NCBI GenBank assembly: GCA_947179485.1 | Contig: OX359247.1 | Location: forward strand, 28,434,801 to 28,498,800 | Origin: Allacma fusca | Lineage: Eukaryota; Arthropoda; Collembola; Symphypleona; Sminthuridae | Direction: 5' to 3' | Length of the DNA: 64,000 nucleotides | Shown here: positions 39,969 through 51,992 of the stretch, in pieces | Layout: the number at the start of each line of letters is the position of its first letter | Numbering within the stretch: position 1 is the stretch's first letter | The notes under the pieces: model-generated | What the model was told of the DNA's origin: nothing | What the model saw: only the letters and a program-made list of their open reading frames with translations | Database searches by the model: none | Translations under genes and position numbers: made by a program

Positions 39969-40003
39969 GGGGAAGGGGAGGGAGGGAGAGGGAGGGGTGG
40001 AGG
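39969..40003 (+). repeat. G-run cluster (strong G-quadruplex motif)
   Basis: Seven runs of three or four G with one- to three-base loops of A or T in 35 nt, on the sense strand. Confidence 0.85.
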
Positions 40004-40977
40004 GAACTTCCAGCGTAACCAGATTCGAGAATGTACACAATTTTCCATATGTACATATTTTTAACTACTTCTTCATATAGTTATGCGGGTTACGAGTGGT
40101 GGTGTGTGGGGAGAAATGGGGAGGAGGACTTGTTTTGAAACTAATATGAAATAACTTTTGTGATCCGTACAGATTCAAAGTTTTTGCTTCTTATCAATTT
40201 AAAATTTATTTTGTATACTCCTATAGAGGTAGGTGGTAAGTCGGGATTGAAAATTTTAAAGGGTTTTGAATTTCTTAGAAAAAAAAAATCAAAAGCGCAT
40301 AGTTTTCACTTACTACTGTAGATGCTTTCAAAGTTTTTGGGAGTTGATATTTTCATGTGTTTTTAGGATCTGTCGTGTACTTCCTTCTTCTCCCGTCTAC
40401 TTTTTTCCCCCCAACTGTCTGTTGTATGCAGAAGAAAGTTTGGTGGATTGAAGGAGGTTGTGTTAGTTTGTGGCTATTGTTTTTACTTATATATTTTGAT
40501 GTATGTATGTATGTGTTATGCTAGGCGGGTGGTGTTGTTAGGCCTGGGCTCATACATTGGTTCCAGGGGGGTTTGAATTGATGTAAAATTTTTTGAGGTA
40601 AAGTAAAGCTGAAGGAAAGAGGATTGTTGGGAGTGACAAAGCAGGAGCGTGGTGTTTTGAATGATGGGTAAAAAAATAATAATGTTTCTTTTGGAATAAT
40701 AAAGAAATACATGACTTTATGCAGATCAATGTGGTTTTGTCAGGAGAAGACGGGGAAAGAGGATTTTAAATGGGAAATTGAAGGCAAATCCTGTTGTGAA
40801 AGATAGATCTAGATATATGGCTTTTTGCGTGTGTGTGTGTGTGTGTCTGCGTCTATGTGTACATGAAATATTGGAGATGTTACTTGTTTTCTGTACTAAA
40901 GGATAAGACACCAACCTAAAATATTTCCCATGGAATATTTATATATTTTTATATAAGTTGAAAGGAGTATTTGTAGT

Positions 40978-41028
40978 ATTGTTGTTGTTGCTGCTGCTGC
41001 TTCTGTTACTCCTGTTGTTGTTGTTGTC
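40978..41028 (+). repeat. GTT/GCT triplet repeats
   Basis: GTT triplets, a GCT block and again GTT triplets; source of a poly-Leu frame that I do not call a gene. Confidence 0.9.
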
Positions 41029-41187
41029 AGTGAAGAAAAGTGCCAGTGTTATTTTCTTGATCTGCTGTCCATGTGTTTGTCTGTCTGAGTTCTTCTCTTG
41101 TAGATTTGTTAAGCTATACATAGCTTGTCTTGGCAGGTGTTTTCCCTTCTTTTTACTTCTGCTTCCCTTCTCTCACTCTCATATCCT

Positions 41188-41228
41188 ACTACTACTATTA
41201 CTACTACTATTACTACTACTATTACTAC
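41188..41228 (+). repeat. TAC/TAT triplet repeats
   Basis: TACTACTACTAT units repeated; no coding context. Confidence 0.9.
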
Positions 41229-41860
41229 CGTAGTTTCCATCTGCAGGTATTGTGAGTTCCATACTTGTAATTTTTTTTTCTTCTCATACAGACATGTACA
41301 TATGTACCTATAGGTATCGACAGTATATCTAAATATGGCATAACCATATGTAATAGAATTAAATTTGAGAAAGGAATATTGTCAAGGATGTTGCTCTCTA
41401 TGTGGAAAACTACTGTGCTGGCTACTGGAAATGTACTAAGACTGTGCATAAGTCAAACTTGGACGATATCCTTCTTTCCTCCCTGTCAAAGAAAGGATTT
41501 TGCAAAGAAGTTTAAACTTTCTCAGCATTTTAGTTTTCTTTGTTTGGGCCTTTCTTTATACTACTGAACGAACCTAAGAAGTTTCAATTCTTGTTAACAT
41601 TTCCTTTCGCATCTCAAATGGCTGTAGAAATTTCCATGGAATCATATATAGGTACACGTATGTATGTACGGGGACTCCGATCATCGTTACCTTTGGCTTC
41701 TATTATTTTATCTACATATACGTACATACTTAGAGTAAGCTCCTTCCTTCGAGAAGGACAGAGCGTTAGCATTGTGAAAACGTCCTAGGGAGATGTACTA
41801 CATGTTGGAGGCTAGGAGGGGAAAAATAGTGATTGCAAAAAGCTAACGGCAGGGAGCTTT

Positions 41861-41863
<3 letters not shown>

Positions 41864-41902
<39 letters not shown>
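41864..41902 (+). repeat. (TC)19 microsatellite
   Basis: Perfect run. Confidence 0.97.
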
Positions 41903-41904
<2 letters not shown>

Positions 41905-43220
41905 TATGCTTACTCTTGAATGTAACGTAACTTTTTTTTCTCCCAACTGCACAGTGTTGGCCATATATGCTATTACCACTACTGCTGTTGCTGTTGCTCC
42001 TGTTCCTGACTACCTGTTTTCCAACTGCCAACCGTTCAAGTCACATACACACCCTCTTATTACTCCTGCCCACAATTTCCATCACTACTGTTTGCCCTGT
42101 CCTTTTTTGTTTCACACTAATAGTTTAGTCAGATTGTCTGTATGTCCGTGGGTTTATGTGTCTGTGTATCTTGTAATGCTAATGGAATAGATCCGAAGTC
42201 TTAATGGTCTTTTGCTTTCATTTGTACTACTTCCTCCCGTGGACACTGTACGTATGAAATGAAAGAGTGGGGAGATAAGCTTGTCTATGTGTATAAATAA
42301 GTACAAATATTTATAACTTAGCAAATGCTCCAGTGATATATATATATAAATGAACTTGTTTACTGAAAGCGGACTCAATTTGAGATGACAATTTGTAAAT
42401 AAAAAGAATATCCCATTAATACCCCATAATACGTGTCCATGCTGATACAATTGTGATAATAGGGGAGCATGTATGGGGTATACATATGTGCATGGATCTA
42501 GTAATTATTTATATCTGTAAATATAATTATATTGCTCGGTGTTGTTTGCTGGAGGTGGGCAGAGAGTATTCTAGGAAGGTAATTTCTTGAGAATTGCTTA
42601 ACGATCGTGTTGGTTGGAAGACCGCCGTCGTGGGTAGTCATTGTTTATAATATGAGCTATAATAATGCTCTAATTACATAAAAGCTCTGGGACAGTCTAA
42701 TAGGCTCACCTCCCCGGTTCTGTCAACATCAGAGCAGTCTTTGTAAGCGGAGTGGATGAGCTCTGAGACCCGGAATGGAAAGTTTTTTTTCTTTCTTCCA
42801 AAGTGCTTTTAAATAACCGGATCACTTTCTATGTTTTCATATCATTTATCTATATATCATCTGTGGGATTAATATTTTGAAAACTCCTTTTCCTCTTATT
42901 TTGGAGTGGATTTACTGTATTTAGAATATAATGAGTGAAAACCGGATTCAAGATTCGCTGGCTAACTTATCCCTACACAGATGAGTGGTGTTTTTTTTCT
43001 GTCAGGGAAATGTATATGTAGATATATGTATAAAGCGTATGTGGAATGATATGCTAGCTAGGGCTCACTTGTGCCTTTATTATGAGGAGATTTCAATGTG
43101 AGAGGCTGAGAGAGTATGAGGACGGAGGAAAGTTGAAACAGTCTTCATGTCTATTTCTCTATGTTACTGTATTTTTACTCGCTCTGTAACTGTTTCTTTT
43201 GCGAAAATAGCTTTTCATCT

Positions 43221-43227
<7 letters not shown>

Positions 43228-43289
<62 letters not shown>
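43228..43289 (+). repeat. (CT)n microsatellite, about 62 nt
   Basis: Uninterrupted CT run following a T-rich stretch. Confidence 0.97.
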
Positions 43290-43292
<3 letters not shown>

Positions 43293-43808
43293 AAGCAATT
43301 CTATTATTCCAGAAAAGTAAACATCTGACACTGGCAGTTTCCCGTTTTCTGCCGGAACTGGAATTTCAACTTTTTAGACGTGGTAACCTAATGTTGTAAT
43401 GTATAGATATTTGACTTGGCTGGAGTATTATTATGTGAGTGTGTGTGTGTTATGTTTGCTACAGGACTGACTAGACTGTGTATATGTATCTGTTCCAGCT
43501 GTTATAGTTTCATGGTGTCCATGTCCATACAAATGTACTAGCTCGGATGCAATTACATACAAGAGATTTGTCCTATACATAAATACATGGCTGGGAATTG
43601 GATGCATTAGCTATATGCTCAAGATGTTTTTGACATTATATGGGGATGATTATAAAAGATACGTAAAGAGAGATGTGAAATGGTCATTTTCCCTCTTCTC
43701 TTGAATTTTGTGTTCATGACAAGTTGTAGCCTTAGGTTACAATTTCGCAGATCTGTCTATCTCTTAAGTTTCACAGAGATGCTTCCTTTGTGTTTCCTTT
43801 CCCTCCCT

Positions 43809-43844
<36 letters not shown>

Positions 43845-46800
43845 TCTCCCTCTCTTTCTCTTTCTCGTAAAGAATGAGAGTTGAGTTTGTTATGTTTTTT
43901 TAGATGTACTCAATTGTATTCCCAGGATGTCAGTTAATGAAATTTCTCTTGGAGCTATAAAGTAGAAATCACGTTCTGAATTTCCATCTCTTTCCATACA
44001 TTTTGAGGGAGATTGAAATGTTTAGATATGAAATCTCTGATTGTTATACATGCCCATGTTTATTATATGTATGTATATGCATACTTTTTTTTAAATATCA
44101 TCAATTTTTGAAATTGAAAGGGAATACGAAATGTATTTGGAGGATGGTTACATATGTACAATGTACGAGTTGAGAGGAAATTGTAATTTTTCTTATAAAA
44201 AAATGTTTTTTTTTTCGATTGAGTTTTCAAACCAAGCTTGTATGTATGCATATTCATATATTTTTGTTGGGAGAACTTGTTTACGTGCCTTGATGGTAGA
44301 AATCCGTGTTGTTGGGAAAAAGGAAATGGAAACTGATTACTACTTGGTTCATACAAAATAAAATATACAATGTTAGAATTCTTAAGGTATTTGATTTTAT
44401 TCTTGTTACTCCATCGCTCCAAAGCTGCTTTGGGATATTACTCTTTGTAGATTTCCTTTAAGAAGAATTTTTTTAGATTTTGAGGAAATGTCTATCTATA
44501 GGTACTTTGAAAGAAGATTTTTCTCAGTTGCTAAGGTTTCGCTTGACTCTGTACATAAATTTATGTACTTACTGTAACAAAAAAAAAAGAAGTATGACGT
44601 AGCTAAGGCGAGGGCTGGAGAAGGAAAGGACTCTAAAGACTCGTCCTATATATGTATGTATATATCATGGGAGTTACTTAATTGATAAGTAGAAAATATA
44701 TAGATTTTCAATTTCTATGTAATCAGAAAGGAGTTTTTGTCCCCTTGTGGTTGTCCTTTATATAACATATGAGAGTATTATGCCAAGGGGGGGGGTATAG
44801 AGAGTCGGAGAGATGAAGAACTCCTCTCCAGCTTTGTCAACTTCCTTTGAATCATTTTGAATTTCCAAGTAAAACTGATTTATTTAAATGATACTTTCTA
44901 AGTATTTCCGGTAGATTTCAAGTGAAATTAAATGTTCGCCTTCCCTTTGGAATATTTATTTCTTGTTCTCTTGGTCTCACTCAAGTGTGTGTACCTCTCG
45001 GGTCTGTTACTACTACCTAGTTCTCTGTGTGGGTCTCTCTCTCTCTCACAGTGCTGTGTATGTAGTTACACTAGTTACTAGGAGTATCTATATATGTATG
45101 TATGTATGTCGATGCATGCATGCATCCATACATAGGTACATATATGTATGTATGTGGACGTGGAGTAGCAATTTCCTCAAATTAAATTAGTCACTTGATC
45201 AGGGCTGGAACGGGAGCATAGCTACCCTGGATACTACTGTTAGTTCCCAAGTGGAACTAGTAGGTACAGGGATTTATACATGTGTTTATACAATTGCAAG
45301 GTAGTTACAGTTTACAGTGTGCGTACTGAAGGAGAGGACACGTGTGTGTAAATGTATCGATGTAGTTACATGAACTGGATGGAACGAGCTGGGTATTTAC
45401 TTTTACTCACAGTCACTTTCATGTGGCTTTAATTAAATTTAAATTCACATGACTCTGTCACTCCGGTTTGGTACAAGTAAATAAGTTTGGAGTTCAAACG
45501 GACCGTTTCCCTTTTTGACTCTTTCCTTACCTTAAGTACGTCCGTACCTACGTTACATAATTACTTTGATTTTATGGAAGACGTAATTCATAGTACTGGA
45601 AATTTCACAGGTGAATCACACACTGAATGAAGGAACTCTCACTTATATATTTTTTGCATTACAATCCTTGCCATTTGGGACTTTGCTAAATTCACAATCC
45701 TTGAATGACTGCGCCCTTGTTGGGGAATTTCAGAGGTGAAGGATGAAGAAGCAAATGTCCGAGAGTCGGTTTTGTTTTTCTAATTTCCTTCTGGGAACAT
45801 TTAATTCCAGGAGTGCTCCTTGCAGGGTCTACACAATTAATTATATTACCTGTGTAAAAAGGTAATACATGTTTTTGTACATATACTTACATATATCTAT
45901 ATTATAGCCGTACAAGAGGGAATGCATATATAAAATTACTAAGATTCTGTAGATTCGGACCAAGTGGACTCTCAATGAATATGCACTGAATGCTTGTGGG
46001 TGTATTGTTGTGTATAAGTACGATTTACACGGACGCTTGTGGGTTGCTAGATATGCTAGAAATCTTATTTCGGTCGCAGGTCTCACATGAAAGAAAAGAG
46101 TCTCTTGTGATGTTTATTTTGCTTGTCGCCTTGTACCTTTGCACGTGTAATCATAATTAATTGAACAGGGGTTGCTGGATGGAGAGTGAGTGAAAGAAGA
46201 AAAAATTAGTGTAGGAAGTGGTGAAGATGGAGGGCTGAGAGGAGCATAATGGTAAATCGAGAATCATGACTACGATGAAGACAGATAAGGGGTTAGGAGG
46301 ACTAAAGAGAAGTAATAAGTGTACGGCTGGGAAGGAAAGATCGGAGAAACCCTTGGGGAACTCTTTTTATTCGGGGTAGTAGTTGTAGTAGATAGTAGTG
46401 GTAGGGTGTGGATGGTTCCTATTTTATTCTTTAGTTCTGTTCCTATCTGTACTCCTTTTATATACATAGTTTCCTCTCATATTTTCTAATATATATCTCT
46501 CTACCGCTCATACTACTACTACTACTCCTAATGCATGGATACCTTCTTCCTTTTGTTACTATTTGACTTTTGACTGACTGAGATTTAATGCTTTAGAAGC
46601 CATTTTTAGAGATGTTCGGTCCTGAGAAGGAGGAAGAAAGGTAGGAGAGTATAGAAGTTATGAGGAACAAGGATCTACATATGTATAATTACGTTAGTAT
46701 GTATATAGATATACTAAGTGGTATGAGTTGAGTTGTACTCTGTATGTATGTATGTATTATGAAAATATGAGGTAACGTTGTGATTATACTTGTGTGATAC

Positions 46801-46983
46801 GCGATGATGCAAAAAGGACGCTGACTATTTTTAATAAGGACCTGAGAGACAGATTATGTTTCTGTCGCTTTTCATTTGTGCATCACCCCTCTGTGATCTC
46901 TGTCGTGCTGTGCTCTCGCAGACGCTTCATCCCTATTCACAGGACTAAAATAGTACAAATAAATCCATATACGCCTACTTTTT

Positions 46984-46988
<5 letters not shown>

Positions 46989-47030
<42 letters not shown>
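46989..47030 (+). repeat. (CT)21 microsatellite
   Basis: Perfect run. Confidence 0.97.
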
Positions 47031-47032
<2 letters not shown>

Positions 47033-48546
47033 GTTGGGACGTGTATTTTGCTGTCACTGGTGCTTACATGGGAAAACGTCATATATATATATATATAAAT
47101 GATTGGAGTTTAATGTTCCATACACGTTTTGTTTCGGGATATATACTTGGATTTTTCCCTTGTAAATAGTCTATTCATGTTTCTACAGTGTTGTAGCTGA
47201 CAGTTTGTCATGTGCGTGCATGTGTTCTCTGTGTGGACCATTAAGGAACCGAAGGAAAATGGTAATCTGAACGGCTGTAATGATGATAACGTACATATCG
47301 TATGTCCTTAAAGAGAGAGAGGAAGAAACTGTATCTTATGCAATTCCCTGTATATTAATGTAACTCCCCAATACTTGTGATTACATATACATAGGTACAT
47401 AGATGCATAGATGCATAAGAACATGCACGAGTTGGTTCAGTTTGAAAACGAACGTGTATATATGGAATGGGGCAAGGCAGTTACTAATGTGGTGGACCAT
47501 TGTTGCCTTTGGCTTTGGGTTTCAGATGGTCCTTATTTATGGTTGTAAATTGTAAAGGAGAGATGTACTCCGATTGTAACCAGTGGAGTTAGTTATACTT
47601 TTGTACTATACAGTAGAAGACCTCACCTCTTTTACAGTTGGGTTCTACTCGCCCTAATAACAACGTGCTCTCTACACGTATCCACATAAATATGTTTTCC
47701 ATAATCCATTATTATTATGTCGTTCAATATTATTCTTCCGCGCCAGATGTAGCCCTTCGGAGTTAAATAGCATTTTATATTTTGCGGGTGGATTTTTTTT
47801 TTTTGAGAGACAAAAGCTTGATTACTATCTAGTAATGAAGGGGTCTGTATAGGAAATGTGTATGGCAAAACTCTAATAGAGACACTCTATAGCTGGCAGT
47901 TTTTTTGATTGTTTCTTGTCTGTACTTGATCATATAACCTGTGGAGATTGCAACGTAGAGGATTTTTAAATCTTCTTGTGGAGAGTTCCTTTAGTACCGT
48001 ACACAGACACTAGATTCGATGGAAACTTGATGAGTGTCACTCATAGTTTGGGTGAGGAGCTTGTGCCCGTAGTGTTTGAGAGTTAGATTTGTTTGAACGT
48101 GACAAATACAAATGGAATTGATTTGATGGAAAGGACGAGGAGAGGAGGATGATGATGATGATGATGATGGTGGTAGGACGGGAACAGTTGAAATGCCGGA
48201 GGGTGGTTCCAAGAAGGTACATACATATGGACATATCGTGTGCAGTGCATGTAAGTGTGCGTTGAAAAATTAAACTTGAGCAAGGAATAAAATGATAAAA
48301 GGAGAGGATTGGGATCCGTCGTGGGGATGACACAAGAAAAAGAAGTGTATTGTTTGACTCTCGGTGTGTCTTGGAAGTACATCCTACATATGTTTCAATG
48401 GAGAAACTCTAGAACGTTGTGCTTTTGTATTTGCAATCGTAAAAGAAGACGATACTTTTTATTGTGTTGTGCTCTCTGCTCTGTGAGAATGTACATACAA
48501 TATATATGTATATAATAGGAATACATATGTGATCGGTGAGTGTCTA

Positions 48547-48551
<5 letters not shown>

Positions 48552-48585
<34 letters not shown>
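48552..48585 (+). repeat. (GT)n microsatellite
   Basis: GT dinucleotide run of about 34 nt. Confidence 0.95.
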
Positions 48586-48587
<2 letters not shown>

Positions 48588-50301
48588 TTGTGTGTGCGTA
48601 AGTTTATTTCACAATGATGGATTGGATGGTAATAAATTGAATTGAAATAGGAAGCCAAATAAGTTTGAGAGCGCTCACATGAAAGTATCGTAGTTTTTGA
48701 GAGAAACGAATTTATTTACTGAGAATATGCAAAAGGTATATCATGATGAGGGCAGAGAGAAGGGCTGGCTGGGGTTGTAGGTGTAAGTAATTATATGTAC
48801 ACTCTGTAGGTAGAGATCGTAGCATGTCATTGTTCGGAACTGAAAGTTTGCACTAGTAGATAAGTATCTACGTATATACAGATATAACACGTGCCGTAAA
48901 AATTCTATGGGATGTGTGAGAGTATCTTTTTATGTATCTACATATGGGAGTTTGTATGTATGCATGTAGGTCTGTATGTGTAGGGTTAGTAGAGAAGAAG
49001 GAAAGGAAATGTTGTATTAAAGGGAAATACCAAGCTGCTCTCTTCTTGTGAAGAGAGTTGTAGGGAGTGCAGTAGGAGTGTATGCATGTGGATGTACATA
49101 CAGTTTGTATGCACTGACTTGTGAGTGTAAGGAGGAATAGGAGAAGACGAACAGGCAATAAACTTTTCTGAAGGATCAACAGAAAAGGTAAAGAGAGAGA
49201 GAGAAAGTCTATTGGAGGATATAGAGTAAGGTTGGGAAATATATTGGGTGCACTTGACAGGAATGGAATGGGGAGAGAGATGCTATAACCTTTTCAGCCA
49301 GAAGTGAAGCAAATGATGGAAAAAACTAATAGAAGACCTTTTCACTCGTCATCTTATTTCATTCGCAAACCTGGGCGAATAGCTTCTATAGCCTTGTAAT
49401 GAGTCAACTACAATCAAATCAAGGCAATGAGACTGGGTGAAACTGTCCGAAATCTTATTGGGTTCACTCCTTTTCTCCCTCCTTCTTATTCTGTGCATAC
49501 TCTCTTACTCTCTCTCTCTCTCTCTCCCTCTCTCTCCAAGCTTTTGCCTCTCCATCGTTACCTCGCTTGTATTTTTTTCTCATCGAATTACTCCTTCTAT
49601 AAGTATTATACATGGACATACTCCTATGACATGGAAGTATAGTAACCTTTAATGGGATTTCATACTGGAGATATTAACGGGCGTACACACTGGAAATATG
49701 AGATGATGTGGATGAAGAAGGAACAAGTAAATATCAAGGGCTAACTATAATAACCAAGTTGAAAATGGTCTCTGGCCCGTGTATAAATTGTGCTTGAAAT
49801 CTAACTTTATGAAGGTCTTCTGGGTTGTAAAAAGTTGATACAACTTTGTTAGGGTTTCCTCTCACTATATGTACTTTCCCGTTTTTTTTGTTGCTTCTCA
49901 CTCTCACTCCCTCTCTCTCATTCTCACTCTTCTCCAAGGAGAAGCTTGGGTTTTAATAAGTTGGTCGGAATTTACTTCCACACGGGAATGCGAACTATAA
50001 CTAAGATATTTGGACTGGATTTTATTTTCTTATGTACATATGTACATTCATACGTACATGATATGTAGATGTCTCAAGTAGTCTGAACCTTTACATGGAA
50101 TGAGACGAGTGCATGTTCATAGTGGGCTGGTTGGATTAAGATGAGAAAAAGCATGTCAAATTAAAAGTGTTGGTAAAAGTTGTGAAGATTTAATATGCTT
50201 GGGGATTAGAAAGGGTGAAGCTGTTTGAGAGCTGAGGTTTGTTCGCGGTTCTGTGAATTATATGAAGAAAAAATCATATCTGCAAAAGTAGGTTCAGAAG
50301 G

Positions 50302-50310
50302 TCTCTCTCT

Positions 50311-50354
<44 letters not shown>
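50302..50354 (+). repeat. Compound (CT)n(GT)n microsatellite
   Basis: Short CT run passing into about 40 nt of GT, 436 nt upstream of the exon at 50790. Confidence 0.96.
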
Positions 50355-50357
<3 letters not shown>

Positions 50358-50789
50358 TACTATACATAGTTAAATCCAACAGATGTGTGCATATGGAATT
50401 ATTTGTGCTTAGATTTTTAGATACAAATGTATGTATGCATGAGTAGTTTTAATTGGCTGGGCTAATTTGTGTGAGTGACATGGGAAGAGGATGTACATGT
50501 GTGTATGGGTATTTCTAGTATGTTTAAGTATGCGTGTTTTGTCTTGTTTGAAATGTGTACGCAAGTTGTGCGTCGGTAATCAATAAAACTTCAAGATCCT
50601 ATCGCATGAATGTTTACATATATATTGACTTGAGCGTTCCTTAAAAAACAGTATTAGTCGTAAGACTTTTCACTTGAAAGTGATTTAATGAATGTAACCT
50701 ACGCAGAGAGCTCGTTGACGATAATATCTTCTATAAAATGAAATTTGTTTGTTTATTTTTTTCCCTATTTTCCATGTTCAACCCTACAG

Positions 50790-50937
50790 AATACCGTCAC
50801 TTTGCATCATCTTGGATCCCTCGCCCAGCTAAAGACTGACGGAAGTCTGTTTGCGTATACCGTGTCCACGGACAATTCTGAAGATCTGATTTTGTACCAT
50901 AGCCAAAATAATGGCACGATGGATTTCCTCTTAGAGG
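50790..50937 (+). CDS. Internal coding exon of an unrecognised host gene
   Basis: A 148-nt exon preceded by a long pyrimidine-rich tract and CTACAG (ending 50789), followed by GAGG|GTGAGT. Only one frame stays open; it enters at phase 0 and leaves at phase 1. It encodes 49 residues plus one base of the next codon, including HHLGSLAQLKTDGSLFAYT and DFLLE. The segment is soluble-looking, with alternating hydrophobic residues and no transmembrane run or cysteines. The downstream exon at 61500 continues the reading frame. I do not recognise the family; a regulatory or transcription-factor activation region would fit the composition, but that is inference. Confidence 0.75.
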
Positions 50938-51518
50938 GTGAGTTCCTTCTCGTTTATATGTGTAAACTATGTATATGTAATTATGTATAGATAGGTATAT
51001 GTACAGTACCTACTTATATAAATATAGATACTTACTTATAAAATATAATATCTCCACTTGAGAGATGAACGTCTGTAGGTATAATTATGACGGATTTTTT
51101 TTTATTTGCAGTCTCTATAGATAGATGTAGGTATGTCAATGAATGGTACAGATATCCATGCACAGGTTCTATTTCCAGCGTGGAGTATATTTTCTAAATG
51201 TTTTTAATACAGAGTGTCATGTTAGACATATTAATGTGTCTGTATACAGTTCAGGAGGGAGTAGATAGTTACTTACATATAATTATATCAGGGTGATCCT
51301 CTGATCCTCCAAGCTCTCTCAGAACTCGGTTGTTGTATATTTGAATTCGCATTTGGAAGAGCTAATACTCTCTTTTTATTATATCTAGAGCCAAGGAACG
51401 ACTTTGTTTTTTTTTCTTATTCTTCGTGTCAATTCCTTTCTAGTTTTTTTCCCATCCTGTGTCTTTAACGTATATTTATAGTGTTGTAAGATGAACTTCT
51501 AGTAGTAAGTAGTAGTAG

Positions 51519-51523
51519 TAGTG
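51519..51523. repeat. Left target-site duplication (TAGTG)
   Basis: TAGTG directly precedes the 5' LTR and is repeated at 57780-57784. The integration point is the end of a short (AGT)n microsatellite. Confidence 0.93.
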
Positions 51524-51954
51524 TGTTGGAAATGAATCTAGGAGTGGAATCTCTGTAGATATGTAGCTGTGTGAGTTGAGTTTTTTGCAGTTCTCATTAC
51601 TCGACTTCACACGAGTTACTCCGAAACGGAATGCTGACCGTTACAAATTCTATTGTTTGAGGAGTTGTGGCTATTATTTAGCGTTGTAGAAGGCGCCTCT
51701 CCTCGGTCCGCACTCCTATTGTTCTAGGATGTATAAGAGCCTCTTGGCTCAATTTTTATAGGGTTCTATTATTATTGAAAATATATCCAGTGTGTCACTA
51801 TCGTCTTGCTGTAATCAGCACTATTGCCCTGCACACAATAAAATCAAGCTAAAAATATAAACTTGTTCTACAGTTATTCTGTCTTGCATCAACAGTCTGC
51901 ATCTGTTTTAGGGTAGCTTTTATAGTGAGTCCCAGCAGTAACCTAATTCTAACA
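51524..51954 (+). repeat. 5' LTR of the BEL/Pao element
   Basis: 431 bp, TGTT...AACA. TATAAG at 51732-51737 is a candidate promoter box, with transcription expected about 30 nt downstream. AATAAA at 51837-51842 is the candidate polyadenylation signal. On that reading U3 is about 235 nt, R about 90 nt and U5 about 100 nt; these borders are inferred. Confidence 0.95.
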
Positions 51955-51959
51955 TTTAG

Positions 51960-51978
51960 TGGCGACCGTGACAGGACT
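51960..51978 (+). promoter_or_regulatory. Primer-binding site, tRNA-Arg type
   Basis: TGGCGACCGTGACAGGACT starts 5 nt after the 5' LTR. Its reverse complement ends in CCA and matches, as far as I remember it, the 3' end of animal tRNA-Arg(UCG), so this tRNA would prime minus-strand DNA synthesis. The site itself is clear; the tRNA identity is from memory. Confidence 0.75.
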
Positions 51979-51992
51979 TGTTGGTGGTTATA

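Larger units (their letters stand above)
21497..50789 (+). other. Putative long intron (about 29 kb), no gene recognised
   Basis: If the start exon and the exon at 50790 belong together, this is intron 1. It holds only microsatellites, homopolymers (G12 at 25797-25808), tetranucleotide TATG/TACA tracts and unique A+T-rich DNA. Two strong G-run clusters lie at 38873-38899 and 39969-40003. I found no further interval with a closed splice-site pair and a convincing frame, on either strand. Small undetected exons remain possible. Confidence 0.45.

Noticed and set aside
46794-47102. ORF with a strong pyrimidine-rich acceptor near 46920
   Set aside because: Frames after the acceptor close within a few codons or run into a (CT)n repeat; no donor.
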